From: Nocardia wallacei | Lineage (GTDB): Bacteria; Actinomycetota; Actinomycetes; Mycobacteriales; Mycobacteriaceae | NCBI RefSeq assembly: GCF_014466955.1 | Contig: NZ_AP023396.1 | Span: 5,022,001 to 5,086,000 of the forward strand | Direction of reading: 5' to 3' | DNA length: 64,000 bases | In this document: piece by piece, positions 24,034-32,903 of the stretch | Numbering within the stretch: the first letter of the stretch is position 1 | Layout: each line of letters starts with the position of its first letter | Notes under the pieces: generated by a model | The model's database searches: none | Seen by the model: only the letters and a program-made list of their open reading frames with translations | What the model was told of the DNA's origin: nothing | Translations under genes and position numbers: made by a program

Positions 24034-25413
24034 CTACCTGGAAGCCGTGAGCGCGGCGTACTCCGACCGCGAGAACCGCCCCGCGGGCTGGAAGCGCGCC
24101 AGCAGTTCGGATGCGGGCACACCCGTGACCGAGGTGACGAATTCCTCCGCCGCGGGCACGGTGGTGACCCCCTGGAACGGCTGCGGGCGGTGCAGCAGCC
24201 CGACGAGCGCGGAGGCGAACCGCGCGTCGACCGCCGCGGCGGCGAAGAACAGGTTGCCGATGTCGGCCAGTTCCGGATCGCTGAGGAACAGGCGGGTGAC
24301 GTGTGCGGCCGCCTCGGCCCGCGCGGCCAGGAAACCGTTGTGCTGCTCGGTGATCCACGCGTCATCGAACGGACCGCTGTGCGTCGCGGCGGCCGCGACC
24401 AGGCGCTGCGCCTGCACCAGCCCGCTCTGCGCGCCCTGCCCGGCGATCGGGTCGTAGGCGACGACGGTATCACCGAGCGAGGCGACGGGATGGCCACCGG
24501 CGGTGTGCCCCAACCCGGCCCGGAACACCGGCCGCACCGCGCCCCGCAGCCAGGAATGCCGGTCCTCCGCGATGACCTGTGTGGCCTGCACCTCGGGCAG
24601 GTCCCAGTCGAGGTAATCGCGGTAGAGGTCCTGCACGATCCGATGCGCGGACTCGGCGGAATCCGCTGCGCGGAAACGCTTCTCCCAGTCGCTGCCCGGC
24701 CGCGCCCAGCCCAGGAACGCCCAGCTCGGCCCGACGTCCTTGTGCAGGTACGGTCCCCACCAGCCCTCGCCCTGGTCGGCGCGGATGGAGAAGCCGCTGC
24801 GCGCGCCGCCGGCGGGGCTGCGGTGGGCGAAGACGTTCTCGTCGAAACCGAGTCCGGTCACCGTGACCGTCAGCAGGGTGCGCTGCGGGGCGTCGTAGAC
24901 GGTGCGTGCCGAGTCGACCGGGAACAGCTCCGACAGCCCGCCGCGGCCGGTGGCGACCAGCGTCAGGTCGTGCGCGGCGGCGATGCCGTCGAGCAGCTCC
25001 GGCGTCACCGCCTCGACCACGAAGCGGCCGCCGCGCTCCTGGAAGGCGGTGAGCCGATCGTCGGCTTTGAGGCGGGTGTCGACGGCGAGACCGGTGTAAC
25101 CGTCGAAGGCGCCGTCGAATTCGATGAGTTCGGCGTCGGGCGCCGCGATGCGGACGGTCAGGCCGCTGTGCAGCGGCGCGCGGTCGGCGTAGCTGGTGAG
25201 ACCGAGTGCGGCCTCGGCGGCCTGTGCCTCACCGAAGATCAGCGCGGTGCCGGTGGCGGGCACGTCGTCACGCAGCGACCGCTGGTCGCGGTCGCTGTAG
25301 ACGGTGACCTCGAATCCGGCGTCGAGCAGGCCCAGTGCGGCGGTCACACCGGTCTGCCCGGCGCCGATGATCGCGGCCGAGCGGGTGGATTCGGAGCGGG
25401 GTTGTGTCGTCAT
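24034..25413 (-). CDS. Styrene/indole monooxygenase family flavoprotein (StyA-like)
   Basis: The 459-residue protein starts at an ATG with GGAGGA 7 nt upstream. It has an FAD motif AAIIGAGQTGVTAALGLL, the StyA-type PATGTALIFGEAQAAE, TLVATGRGGLSELF, FSIRADQGEGWWGP and ASLGDTVVAYDPIAGQGAQSG. StyA epoxidises styrene or indole using FADH2 supplied by a separate reductase StyB; no StyB is visible here. It is the last gene of an operon with a DszC-like and an NtaA/DszA-like enzyme, which suggests an oxidation step on a heteroatom or aromatic compound rather than a full styrene pathway. Confidence 0.88.
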   Translation of the reverse strand: MTTQPRSESTRSAAIIGAGQTGVTAALGLLDAGFEVTVYSDRDQRSLRDDVPATGTALIFGEAQAAEAALGLTSYADRAPLHSGLTVRIAAPDAELIEFDGAFDGYTGLAVDTRLKADDRLTAFQERGGRFVVEAVTPELLDGIAAAHDLTLVATGRGGLSELFPVDSARTVYDAPQRTLLTVTVTGLGFDENVFAHRSPAGGARSGFSIRADQGEGWWGPYLHKDVGPSWAFLGWARPGSDWEKRFRAADSAESAHRIVQDLYRDYLDWDLPEVQATQVIAEDRHSWLRGAVRPVFRAGLGHTAGGHPVASLGDTVVAYDPIAGQGAQSGLVQAQRLVAAAATHSGPFDDAWITEQHNGFLAARAEAAAHVTRLFLSDPELADIGNLFFAAAAVDARFASALVGLLHRPQPFQGVTTVPAAEEFVTSVTGVPASELLARFQPAGRFSRSEYAALTASR

Positions 25414-25457
25414 AGCGAAATCCTCCGGTTCAGGGTGTGCGCGGTGGAGTATTGCGA

Positions 25458-26906
25458 TCAGCGGGAATAGATCGGTCCCTCCGCGGCGAGCGCCGCGCCC
25501 GGCCGGGACTCGGTGTCGGGCAACGCCGTCGAGCCGGGCCCGCCGAGTCGGTACCGCGCGCCGCGATGTTCCGGGGGCAGGCGGTCACCGGCGCCGAACA
25601 GCGCGTTGCGCAACGTCCCCGGCACATACTCGCGCGGATACGCGCCCCGCTCGGTCAGCACCGGAACCACGTGCCGCACAACGTCTTCGAATGATGCCGG
25701 GGTCACCGCGTAGGCGAGGTTGAACCCGTCGACATCGGTATCGGCCACCCATTCCTGCAGACGGTCGGCCACGGTCTCGCCGGAACCGACGAATACCGGC
25801 CCGATGCCGCCGATTCCGGCCCACCGGCCGATGTCGCGCACCGTCCACTCCCGGCCGTCGTCGTCGAACTCCTGGAACGCCGCCACCGCCGACCGGATGG
25901 CGTTGCTCTCCACCTGGCCGATCGGATCGTCGAGGTCGTAGCGGGACAGGTCGATCCCCATCCAGCCCGACATGAACACCAGCCCGCCCTCGATGCTGGC
26001 GTAGGACAGATACTCCTCGTGCTTGCGCCGCGCCTCGTCGTCGGTCGCCCCCGTGATGATGGTCGACAGGGCGTAGACCCGCGCGGCACACCGGTCGCGG
26101 CCCGCCGCCTCCAGCGCGTCTCTGATGGCGGAAACCGTCTGTGTCAGGACGCGTTTCGACGGCGCGGCGACGAAGATCGCCTCCGCGTTCTCGGCCGCGA
26201 ACCGCACCCCGCGCGGCGACGCGCCCGCCTGGTAGATCACCGGCGTGCGCTGCGGCGACGGCTCGGACAGATGGATGCCCGGCACCGTGTAGTGACGGCC
26301 GCGGTGCCCGATGTGGTGCACCTTCGCCGGATCGACATAGACGCCCTGGGCGGCGTCGCGGACTACCGCGTCGTCCTCCCACGAGCCCTCCCACAGCTTG
26401 TACAGCACCTCGAGGTACTCGTCGGCCTGGTCGTAGCGCTCGTCGTGATCGAGTTGGTCGGCGGCGCCGAAATTGCGTGCGGCCGAGGGCAGATAGCCGG
26501 TCACCACGTTCCAGCCGATGCGGCCGCCGGTGAGATGGTCGAGCGTGGACAGCCTGCGGGCGAAGGGATACGGATGCTCGAACCCGGTTCCCGTGGTGAT
26601 CCCGAAGCCGAGATGTGTCGTCGCCGCCGCCATCGCCGAGACCAGCAGCAGCGGGTCGGCCACCGGAATCTGCGCGCCCTGCCGCAGCGCCGCGATGTCG
26701 TTGCCGCCGTAGACGTCGTAGGTGCCGAGCACATCGGCGATGAAGATGCCGTCGAAGCGGCCCTGTTCCAGCAGGACCGCGAGGTCGGTCCAGTAGCTCA
26801 GCTCCTTGTACCGATGCGACTGGTCGTCGGGATGGCGCCACAGTCCCGGGGATTGGTGGGCCACGCAGTTCATGTCGAACGCGTTGAACCGGATGCGCCG
26901 CGTCAT
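25458..26906 (-). CDS. LLM-class flavin-dependent monooxygenase, NtaA/DszA type (second copy)
   Basis: This 482-residue enzyme has the same family features as the paralogue at 15782-17140: RIRFNAFDMNCVAHQSPGLW, FIADVLGTYDVYGGND, STLDHLTGGRIGWNVVTGYL and IYQAGASPRGVRFAAENA. It needs reduced FMN from a separate reductase. The start overlaps the stop of the DszC-like gene by 4 bp, giving a DszC-like/DszA-like pair as in desulfurisation operons. About 25 extra residues at the C-terminus are low-complexity. The substrate could be an aromatic sulfone, a chelator or a related compound. Confidence 0.92.
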   Translation of the reverse strand: MTRRIRFNAFDMNCVAHQSPGLWRHPDDQSHRYKELSYWTDLAVLLEQGRFDGIFIADVLGTYDVYGGNDIAALRQGAQIPVADPLLLVSAMAAATTHLGFGITTGTGFEHPYPFARRLSTLDHLTGGRIGWNVVTGYLPSAARNFGAADQLDHDERYDQADEYLEVLYKLWEGSWEDDAVVRDAAQGVYVDPAKVHHIGHRGRHYTVPGIHLSEPSPQRTPVIYQAGASPRGVRFAAENAEAIFVAAPSKRVLTQTVSAIRDALEAAGRDRCAARVYALSTIITGATDDEARRKHEEYLSYASIEGGLVFMSGWMGIDLSRYDLDDPIGQVESNAIRSAVAAFQEFDDDGREWTVRDIGRWAGIGGIGPVFVGSGETVADRLQEWVADTDVDGFNLAYAVTPASFEDVVRHVVPVLTERGAYPREYVPGTLRNALFGAGDRLPPEHRGARYRLGGPGSTALPDTESRPGAALAAEGPIYSR

Positions 26907-28123
26907 CGCGCACCGCCCTCGGTCCTGCGCTCACCGGCACTCCACGCGAACGGCAGGTCCGCGCCGTTGAGCAGATGATCGCCGATGGCGCGGGCCTTGA
27001 AGATGGCCGGATTGTGCACCGAAACGGTGCGGGCATTGCGCCAGTGCCGGTCCAGGCGCAGCCGCTCCGAGGTCACCGACGCCCCGCCCACCTCGAACAG
27101 CTGACTGGTCGCCGCCAGCACCGTATCGATGACCGTCAGCTGCGCCTGCGCGGCGGCCAATTCCGCTGCCACCAACCCCTTTTCGTCGCCGGCATCCCCG
27201 GCCAGCACCTCGTCCAGCACGTCGGCGACGGCCAGCACGCTCGCGCGGGCGGCGAACGCGGCGGCGGACAGCCGGCCGATCACCTGCTGCACCAGCGGAT
27301 CGTGCCGGGGCAGATCGGCCGTCGCATGGGTGTAGGTACGGGTGCGGCGCGAGACCCAGTCGCGGGCATCGCGTTCGGCGCGCTGAGCGATACCCGCGAG
27401 CACCGCCAGCTGCACCAGCTGGAGATACGAGGTCGCGTAGGTGGGACCGGCGACACCGTAGCCGGGACCGAGGACGTTCTCTTCCGACACCACGACATCG
27501 GTGAATTCCGTTGTGCCGCTGGCGGTCAGCCGCTGACCGAAGCCGTCCCAGTCGTCGTGCTGGCGCACCCCGTCGGCCTTCGCGTCGACCAGCACACCGA
27601 CCCGCTCGCCGTCGCGGTCGGCGGCGGTGAGGATGTGGTCGGCGTACAGCGAGCCGGTGCTGTAGTACTTGATCCCGTTGAGCAGCAGGCGATCTCCGTC
27701 GCGAGTCAGCCGGGTCCGGTAGCGGTCGACGGCCCCGACACCGGGTTCGGTGATGGCATTGCCGACCAGCACCCCCTCCCCCGCGGCGCGCAGCCACCGC
27801 TCACGCACCGGGCCCGGCTCGGCCAGCAGCTGGTCCTCCACGAACGAGAAGTGCACCCGCAACGCCTGCGGGATATTGGATTCGGCGGCGGCCAGCTCGA
27901 TCAGCTGCCGGAACAACTGCCGCACGCTCGCGCCGTAGCCGCCGAACTCGGTGGGTACCCGCAGCGCGCCGAACCGCGCGGCGCGCAGCTCGGCCACCTC
28001 GTCATAGGGCAATTGCCGGTCGACCTCGCGGTCGACGGCGCCGACGGCGATCCGCTCGTAGATCGGCGTGAAGACCGCGTCCAGCTCGGCGTCGGTCACG
28101 GAAGGCACAGCGGTGGAAGTCAT
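26903..28123 (-). CDS. Acyl-CoA-dehydrogenase-fold monooxygenase, DszC-like
   Basis: The 406-residue protein has DszC/SfnB-like features: ESNIPQALRVHFSFVEDQLL, NAITEPGVGAVD, NGIKYYSTGSLYADHIL, DDWDGFGQRLTASGTTEFTD and the C-terminal RLDRHWRNARTVSVHNP. It lacks the catalytic glutamate context of true acyl-CoA dehydrogenases and is expected to oxidise a sulfur- or nitrogen-bearing substrate with FMNH2 and oxygen. It starts the operon continuing with the DszA-like and StyA-like genes. A GAGGGTGAAGC site precedes the ATG. It is about as similar in motifs to the enzyme at 19459-20745 as to DszC. Confidence 0.9.
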   Translation of the reverse strand: MTSTAVPSVTDAELDAVFTPIYERIAVGAVDREVDRQLPYDEVAELRAARFGALRVPTEFGGYGASVRQLFRQLIELAAAESNIPQALRVHFSFVEDQLLAEPGPVRERWLRAAGEGVLVGNAITEPGVGAVDRYRTRLTRDGDRLLLNGIKYYSTGSLYADHILTAADRDGERVGVLVDAKADGVRQHDDWDGFGQRLTASGTTEFTDVVVSEENVLGPGYGVAGPTYATSYLQLVQLAVLAGIAQRAERDARDWVSRRTRTYTHATADLPRHDPLVQQVIGRLSAAAFAARASVLAVADVLDEVLAGDAGDEKGLVAAELAAAQAQLTVIDTVLAATSQLFEVGGASVTSERLRLDRHWRNARTVSVHNPAIFKARAIGDHLLNGADLPFAWSAGERRTEGGAR

Positions 28124-28198
28124 GCTTCACCCTCGCCCACCACCCCCGGTGCGCTCACGGGTTGCGCGCACCGCGATCGAAACCCCTCGTGGCGGGGC

Positions 28199-28555
28199 TC
28201 AGCTCCGGTAGATCCGGTCGACCGTGGTGGTCAGCAACTCCCGCAGCGTGGCGAGCGAGGTATCGACGCGCTCCGGACCGGCGCCGAACACGTCGTTGTC
28301 GCCCAGCCCCTCCGCGATGCCGCCCGCCACGGCGCGGTGCACGGCATCGACCGACACTCCGCTGTGGCGGCAGTGCACCGCCGCGTATTCGAACCAGTCC
28401 AGCGTCGAGACGCCCGAGGCCTCCGCCGCCCGCACGACCGACAGCGCCGACTCGAAACCCGCCCGCACCGCGGCGTCGTGAGCGGCGTCGGCGGCCCGGT
28501 GCACACCGGGGCGGGGTCTGCCGTGCCGGCCCGCATCATGTGGCTCCGCGCTCAT
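28199..28555 (-). CDS. Stand-alone PucR-type N-terminal sensor-domain protein (second example)
   Basis: The 118-residue protein starts at an ATG with GGAAGGA 5 nt upstream. Its core FEYAAVHCRHSGVSVDAVHRAVAGGIAEG follows the pattern of the PucR-type N-terminal domain in the neighbouring divergent gene (AANWAREGIPIDTIQHALHEGF), and the end TLRELLTTTVDRIYRS matches that domain's last helix (LDTINATVSRAYVKE). No HTH is present. It is 75 bp upstream of the DszC/DszA/StyA-like operon on the same strand, so it may be co-expressed with it. As with the protein at 9335-9703, it sits head-to-head with a full-length PucR gene. Confidence 0.62.
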   Translation of the reverse strand: MSAEPHDAGRHGRPRPGVHRAADAAHDAAVRAGFESALSVVRAAEASGVSTLDWFEYAAVHCRHSGVSVDAVHRAVAGGIAEGLGDNDVFGAGPERVDTSLATLRELLTTTVDRIYRS

Positions 28556-28803
28556 CCCACTCCTTCCGCCGGTCGATACCTGCCTTCGACGGTACGACAC
28601 GGTACGCGCGCGACCGTCCGCGAACGCCGAATCCGCCGCGATCGGCGCCCGCCGCCGACGGCGCGACCTTGTGACCGCTCACAGTGCGCGGCGCGCGGCT
28701 CCCCGCGCGTTCACAGAACCTGGGCCACTTCGGTTTTCCGCCGTGACCGCAGCGTTACCGTGGGGTGCTACGCGAGACGCGCGGCGGCGGAAGGGGATCC
28801 ACG
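28556..28803. promoter_or_regulatory. Divergent promoter region with TGTGA/TCACA dyad
   Basis: The 248-bp gap separates the sensor-domain gene (minus) from the PucR-type regulator (plus). TGTGACCGCTCACA at 28670-28683 is a dyad with perfect 5-bp arms. GTTCACAG at 28709-28716 also occurs within the palindrome upstream of the frameshifted PucR paralogue (9841-9848). These are candidate operator elements. Confidence 0.4.
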
Positions 28804-30027
28804 ATGACTGCTACCGGCACCGAGCACCACGACCTGACTGTCTCGGGGCAACCGGTCACCTCGCCACTCAAGGACGTGCGGGCACTGGCGCGGAAGATGG
28901 TAGGCCACTTCGTCGACAATGTCGCGCCGTGCGGGACGCTGCCCGGCGACGCGCTGCGCGGCGACATCACCGCTGTCACCCGCGCCTGCCTGGAGCTGGC
29001 GATCAGCATGCTGGACGGCACCGACATCCCCGACAAGACGGCCCGGCTGGAACAGGCCGCCGCCAACTGGGCCCGCGAGGGCATCCCGATCGACACCATC
29101 CAGCACGCGCTGCACGAGGGCTTCCGGCTCGGCTTCGACCTCATCCTGGACCGCGCCACACCCGACGACTTCGACAGCCTCAAGGGCGCGTCCCGGCGCC
29201 TGCTCGATGTCCTCGACACCATCAACGCCACCGTGTCCCGCGCCTACGTCAAGGAGTTGCGCGGGGTCGTCGGCGAGCATCACACCGCGGTGCACACACT
29301 CACCTCGGCGCTGCTGGCCGGACACCCGACGTCGGTGATGGCCCGAGAGTCGGGTATCGAGATCGCCGAGGCGTATCACGTTGTCGCGCTGGCGGTTCCG
29401 GCTCACCCCGACGAGCGCAATCCCGCGCTCAACAGTCAGGTGGTGGCGCGGCGCAAGCTGCGGCGGGTGCAGGCCGCGCTGGCCGACCGCTGTGGCGACA
29501 CCGCGCTGTCGCTGCTGAGCGTCGACGGCGGCACGGTGCTGATCCCGGCGACCGTCATCGCCGAGCGGGATCTGGACGAGTTCGTGACGGTGCTGTCGCG
29601 CAACGCGCAGGTTCCGGTGACCGCCGCGGTGATCGATGCGGCCGCGGCCGACATACCGGGGGCCGCGCGGCGCGCCCACGAACTGCTGGACATGGTGCAG
29701 CGCCTGGGGTGCCCGCCGGCGCTCTACCGCTTCGACAACCTCGCCCTGGAATACCAGCTCACCCGTCCCGGGCCGGGGCGCGAATACCTCGGTGCGCTGC
29801 TGGACGTGCTCGACGACCACCCCGAACTGCTCGGCACCCTGCGCAAGCACATCGGCACCAACCTGAACCGGCAACAGACCGCGCGGGCGCTGCACGTGCA
29901 CACCAACACGGTCGACTACCGGCTGAAGCGAGTCGCCCAGCTGACCGGATTCGATCCGACCCAGCCGGCCGGGTTGTGGTATCTGCGCTCGGCTCTGGTG
30001 GCGCGCACCTACCGCGCCGCCGAGTAG
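28804..30027 (+). CDS. PucR-family transcriptional regulator
   Basis: The 407-residue protein starts at an ATG preceded by AAGGGG. The N-terminal half (about 15-150) is the helical sensor domain (LARKMVGHFVDNVAPCGTLPGD, EGIPIDTIQHALHEGF). A central region follows (ARRKLRRVQAALADRCGD, LSVDGGTVLIPATV), and the C-terminus is the PucR HTH (NLNRQQTARALHVHTNTVDYRL, GFDPTQPAGLWYLRSALVAR). It is the intact relative of the frameshifted gene at 10031-11316. PucR-type proteins regulate catabolic or differentiation genes on binding small ligands; the target here may be the oxygenase operon that starts on the other side of the shared promoter. Confidence 0.92.
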   Translation: MTATGTEHHDLTVSGQPVTSPLKDVRALARKMVGHFVDNVAPCGTLPGDALRGDITAVTRACLELAISMLDGTDIPDKTARLEQAAANWAREGIPIDTIQHALHEGFRLGFDLILDRATPDDFDSLKGASRRLLDVLDTINATVSRAYVKELRGVVGEHHTAVHTLTSALLAGHPTSVMARESGIEIAEAYHVVALAVPAHPDERNPALNSQVVARRKLRRVQAALADRCGDTALSLLSVDGGTVLIPATVIAERDLDEFVTVLSRNAQVPVTAAVIDAAAADIPGAARRAHELLDMVQRLGCPPALYRFDNLALEYQLTRPGPGREYLGALLDVLDDHPELLGTLRKHIGTNLNRQQTARALHVHTNTVDYRLKRVAQLTGFDPTQPAGLWYLRSALVARTYRAAE

Positions 30028-30033
30028 CGGCGG

Positions 30034-30495
30034 TCAGCCGTTCTCGGCGAGTTCCGCGAGCCGGTCCAGGGACGCGCGCAGCCGGTCGGCGGTGGTGGCG
30101 CGGGCGCGGTCCAAGCGCTTCTCGTCGGTGAGCCGCGTCCAGTCGTAGGTGTGGGTGACGCGGGCGCGCTCCGCGCCGAGGGGCTCGACCTCCCAGCGCC
30201 ACAGGTGCCCGGGCGGCCGCCGGCCGGGTTCGGCGGGCCGCCAGGCGATCCGGCGTCCCTCCTCGAACTCGACCACGTGGTTCTCCCGGACCACGCCCGG
30301 CTTGGTCAGCGCCGTCACGAAGACGTCGCCGACCGCGTTCGGGCGTTGTCCCGCAGCGGCTTCCGACAGATTGTCGTTGCCGTCCCAGCGCGGTTGCTGG
30401 GCCGGATCGGCGATGAGTTCGAAGATCCGCTCGGCGGGAGCCGCGATCTCCCGATCGGCGGACACGATGCGTGCTTCCACGGTGCTGTCGGTCAT
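30034..30495 (-). CDS. SRPBCC (START-like) family protein
   Basis: The 153-residue protein has the polyketide-cyclase/START-like pattern: SADREIAAPAERIFELIADPAQQPRWDGND near the start (given in part as EIAAPAERIFELIADP), a central beta region with GDVFVTAL and NHVVEFEEGRRIAWRP, then the helix DEKRLDRARATTADRLRASL. Members bind hydrophobic ligands or act as cyclases; nothing here shows which. It is convergent with the PucR gene, with 6 bp between the stops. It has no obvious operon partner. Confidence 0.87.
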   Translation of the reverse strand: MTDSTVEARIVSADREIAAPAERIFELIADPAQQPRWDGNDNLSEAAAGQRPNAVGDVFVTALTKPGVVRENHVVEFEEGRRIAWRPAEPGRRPPGHLWRWEVEPLGAERARVTHTYDWTRLTDEKRLDRARATTADRLRASLDRLAELAENG

Positions 30496-30814
30496 GTCCC
30501 GATCGAAGCACCCGCGCGCCCGTTCGCGCCACCCGGGCACCATCCGGCACGGCGGTGAGCTGCGGTGTGGGGTACGGGCGTAACACGTCTGTAGCGAATG
30601 GGCAGTTACCCTGTTGTCGGAGTGCCGCACTCCGGCCATACCCCAGCGCGGGACGGCGGCGAACTCGCAGCTACGGACCGTGCTGGATTGGACCCCTGTT
30701 CGCGCACCGTGATAAGAGAAATATCGTGCCCCTTCCGATCGCTGTTCACACCGCACCGGGCCGCCGTGACACGCTGAGCGACGCGCGCCCGGCGCCCGGC
30801 CCGCAGCGTCCGCG
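30496..30814. other. Divergent intergenic region, no supported gene
   Basis: This 319-bp gap lies between the SRPBCC gene (minus) and the acyltransferase gene (plus) and presumably holds both promoters. I see no RNA gene or repeat in it, and the short frames that cross it have no ribosome site or family features. Confidence 0.5.
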
Positions 30815-32899
30815 GTGACGGCGCGGCCGGAGCGGATGTCGATCGGCGCACGCGCCCAGCAAATCCGAGCGACGAGACGCTCGGGAGTCGCGGCGTACCG
30901 GCACGACCTGGACGGGCTGCGCGGTGTCGCGATCGCGCTGGTGGTGATCTTCCACATCTGGTTCGGCCGGGTGTCCGGCGGCGTCGATGTCTTCCTGGTG
31001 CTGTCGGGATACTTCTTCACCGGGCTGCTGCTGCGCCGCGCGGCCGCGGGTTCGGTGGGTGTCGTCGCGACGCTGCGCCGCACCGCGCGGCGGCTGCTGC
31101 CCGCGTTGGTGACAGTGCTCACGGCGGCGGTCGCCGCGGCGGTGCTGCTGCGCCCGTACACCCAGTGGGAGGAGCTGGCTCACCAGACGCTGGCCTCGCT
31201 GTGCTATTACCAGAACTGGCAGCTCGCGCTGTCGTGGTCGAACTACGCGGCCGCCGATCCGTCGGTCAGCCCGCTGCAGCACCTGTGGTCGATGTCGGTG
31301 CAGGGGCAGTTCTATCTGGCCGCGATCGTGCTGGTCGCGCTGGCGGCGCGGTTCGCGCGGCCGGGCACGCTGCCGCGGGTGACGGTCGTGGCGGCCGCCG
31401 CGGCGGCCGTGCTGTCGTTCGCGTACGCCGCGCACGGCACCGCCGCGCATCAGGGCTGGAGCTATTACGACAGCGCCGCGCGGGCGTGGGAGCTGCTCGC
31501 CGGGGCCGCGCTCGCCGTCGTCGTGCCCAGGCTGGCGCCGCCGCGCTGGGCCCGGACCGTGCTCGCGGCGTTCGGCATCGTCGCGGTCCTGGCGTGCGGC
31601 TGGCTGCTCGACGGCGCGGGACTGTTTCCGGGACCGGCCGCGCTGTTGCCGGTGGCTGCCGCCGCGGCGCTCATCATCGCCGGAAACACCGCGGAACCGG
31701 CGGACCGCCCACTGCCCAACCGGGTCCTGACCTGGCAGCCGATGACCCGGCTCGGCGACATCGCCTACGCGCTGTACCTGTGGCACTGGCCGATTCTCAT
31801 CTACTTCCTCACCGAACGCGGTAGGCCCACGGCCGGAGTGGGTGACGGACTCGTGGTGATCGCGCTGTCGCTGGCGGCGGCGTGGGCGACGTTCCGGTTC
31901 GTCGAACAGCCGCTGCGGTTGCGCGCCACCGCTCCCCGCACCTCCGCGGTCTATCGCCGCCGGGCCGGGTCGGCGGTCACCGCGGCGGGAGCGACGGTCG
32001 CGCTGCTCGCCACGGTCTGGCTCGTGGTCGTCGGCGTCGATCCGCCGCGTCCGGTCGGTGTGCTCGATCCCGTCCGGTATCCCGGCGCCGAACAGCTCGC
32101 CGCGGGCGCGGAGGCAGTCGATGCCCCGATGCGGCCGTCGATCACCGAGGCGCCCGGGGACCGGGCCTATCCGGCGCGCGACGGCTGCATCGCCGACTTC
32201 GATACTCGCGAGGTCCTGACCTGCGCCTACGGTGATCCGGACGCCCATCGGACGCTGGCGGTCGTGGGCAGTTCGCATGCCGAGCACTGGATTCCCGCGC
32301 TACACGAACTCGGACTGCGGCACTCCTTCCGCATCGTCGTGTATCTGAAGATGGGCTGCCCGCTGACGGTCTCGGCCGACACCATGTACAAGGGCGAGCG
32401 CATCCCGGACTGCCGGGACTGGTCGCGGGAGGTGATCGATCGTCTCGGCGCCGAACGTCCCGACTGGGTGTTCACCACCGGCACGCGGCCACGCGACACC
32501 ACCGGCGACGAGACCCCCGCCGATTACCTGGACGTGTGGACCCAGCTCGCCGAGCGCGGACTCAATGTCGTCGCCGTCCGCGACACACCCTGGTTGCGCC
32601 GCAACGGAATTCGCTATCGCGCCATCGACTGCCTGGCCCAGGGCGGCGACCGCATCGGCTGCGGGATGCCGCGCGCCGACGCCCTCGACCCGGTCAACCC
32701 GGCCGCCGTCCCGGCCGCCGGGTATCCCAACGTCTTCCCCATCGACCTCAGCGATGCGGTCTGCGAGCCGGAGATCTGCCCCGTCGTGGTCGGCAATGTG
32801 CTGCTCTACCACGACGAGCACCATCTCACCGCCACCTACTCGCGGTCCCTGGCACCCGAACTCGAACGGCAGTTGCGGCCCATCTTCCGCTGGTGGTGA
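30815..32899 (+). CDS. Acyltransferase 3 fused to an SGNH hydrolase-like domain (OafA/PatA type)
   Basis: The 694-residue protein begins with an acyltransferase-3 membrane domain of about ten helices. Its signature is YRHDLDGLRGVAIALVVIFH, with GGVDVFLVLSGYFFTG and SPLQHLWSMSVQGQFYL. After a last membrane helix at about 385-410, a periplasmic SGNH domain follows with VVGSSHAEHW (block I, GSSH in place of GDSH) and a C-terminal YHDEHHLTATYS that supplies the Asp-x-x-His. Such proteins O-acetylate or O-acylate envelope glycans. A GTG at 30815 is used here; the ATG at 30836 is an alternative. It lies convergent with an EEP hydrolase gene. Confidence 0.92.
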   Translation: MTARPERMSIGARAQQIRATRRSGVAAYRHDLDGLRGVAIALVVIFHIWFGRVSGGVDVFLVLSGYFFTGLLLRRAAAGSVGVVATLRRTARRLLPALVTVLTAAVAAAVLLRPYTQWEELAHQTLASLCYYQNWQLALSWSNYAAADPSVSPLQHLWSMSVQGQFYLAAIVLVALAARFARPGTLPRVTVVAAAAAAVLSFAYAAHGTAAHQGWSYYDSAARAWELLAGAALAVVVPRLAPPRWARTVLAAFGIVAVLACGWLLDGAGLFPGPAALLPVAAAAALIIAGNTAEPADRPLPNRVLTWQPMTRLGDIAYALYLWHWPILIYFLTERGRPTAGVGDGLVVIALSLAAAWATFRFVEQPLRLRATAPRTSAVYRRRAGSAVTAAGATVALLATVWLVVVGVDPPRPVGVLDPVRYPGAEQLAAGAEAVDAPMRPSITEAPGDRAYPARDGCIADFDTREVLTCAYGDPDAHRTLAVVGSSHAEHWIPALHELGLRHSFRIVVYLKMGCPLTVSADTMYKGERIPDCRDWSREVIDRLGAERPDWVFTTGTRPRDTTGDETPADYLDVWTQLAERGLNVVAVRDTPWLRRNGIRYRAIDCLAQGGDRIGCGMPRADALDPVNPAAVPAAGYPNVFPIDLSDAVCEPEICPVVVGNVLLYHDEHHLTATYSRSLAPELERQLRPIFRWW

Positions 32900-32903
32900 G
32901 CGA

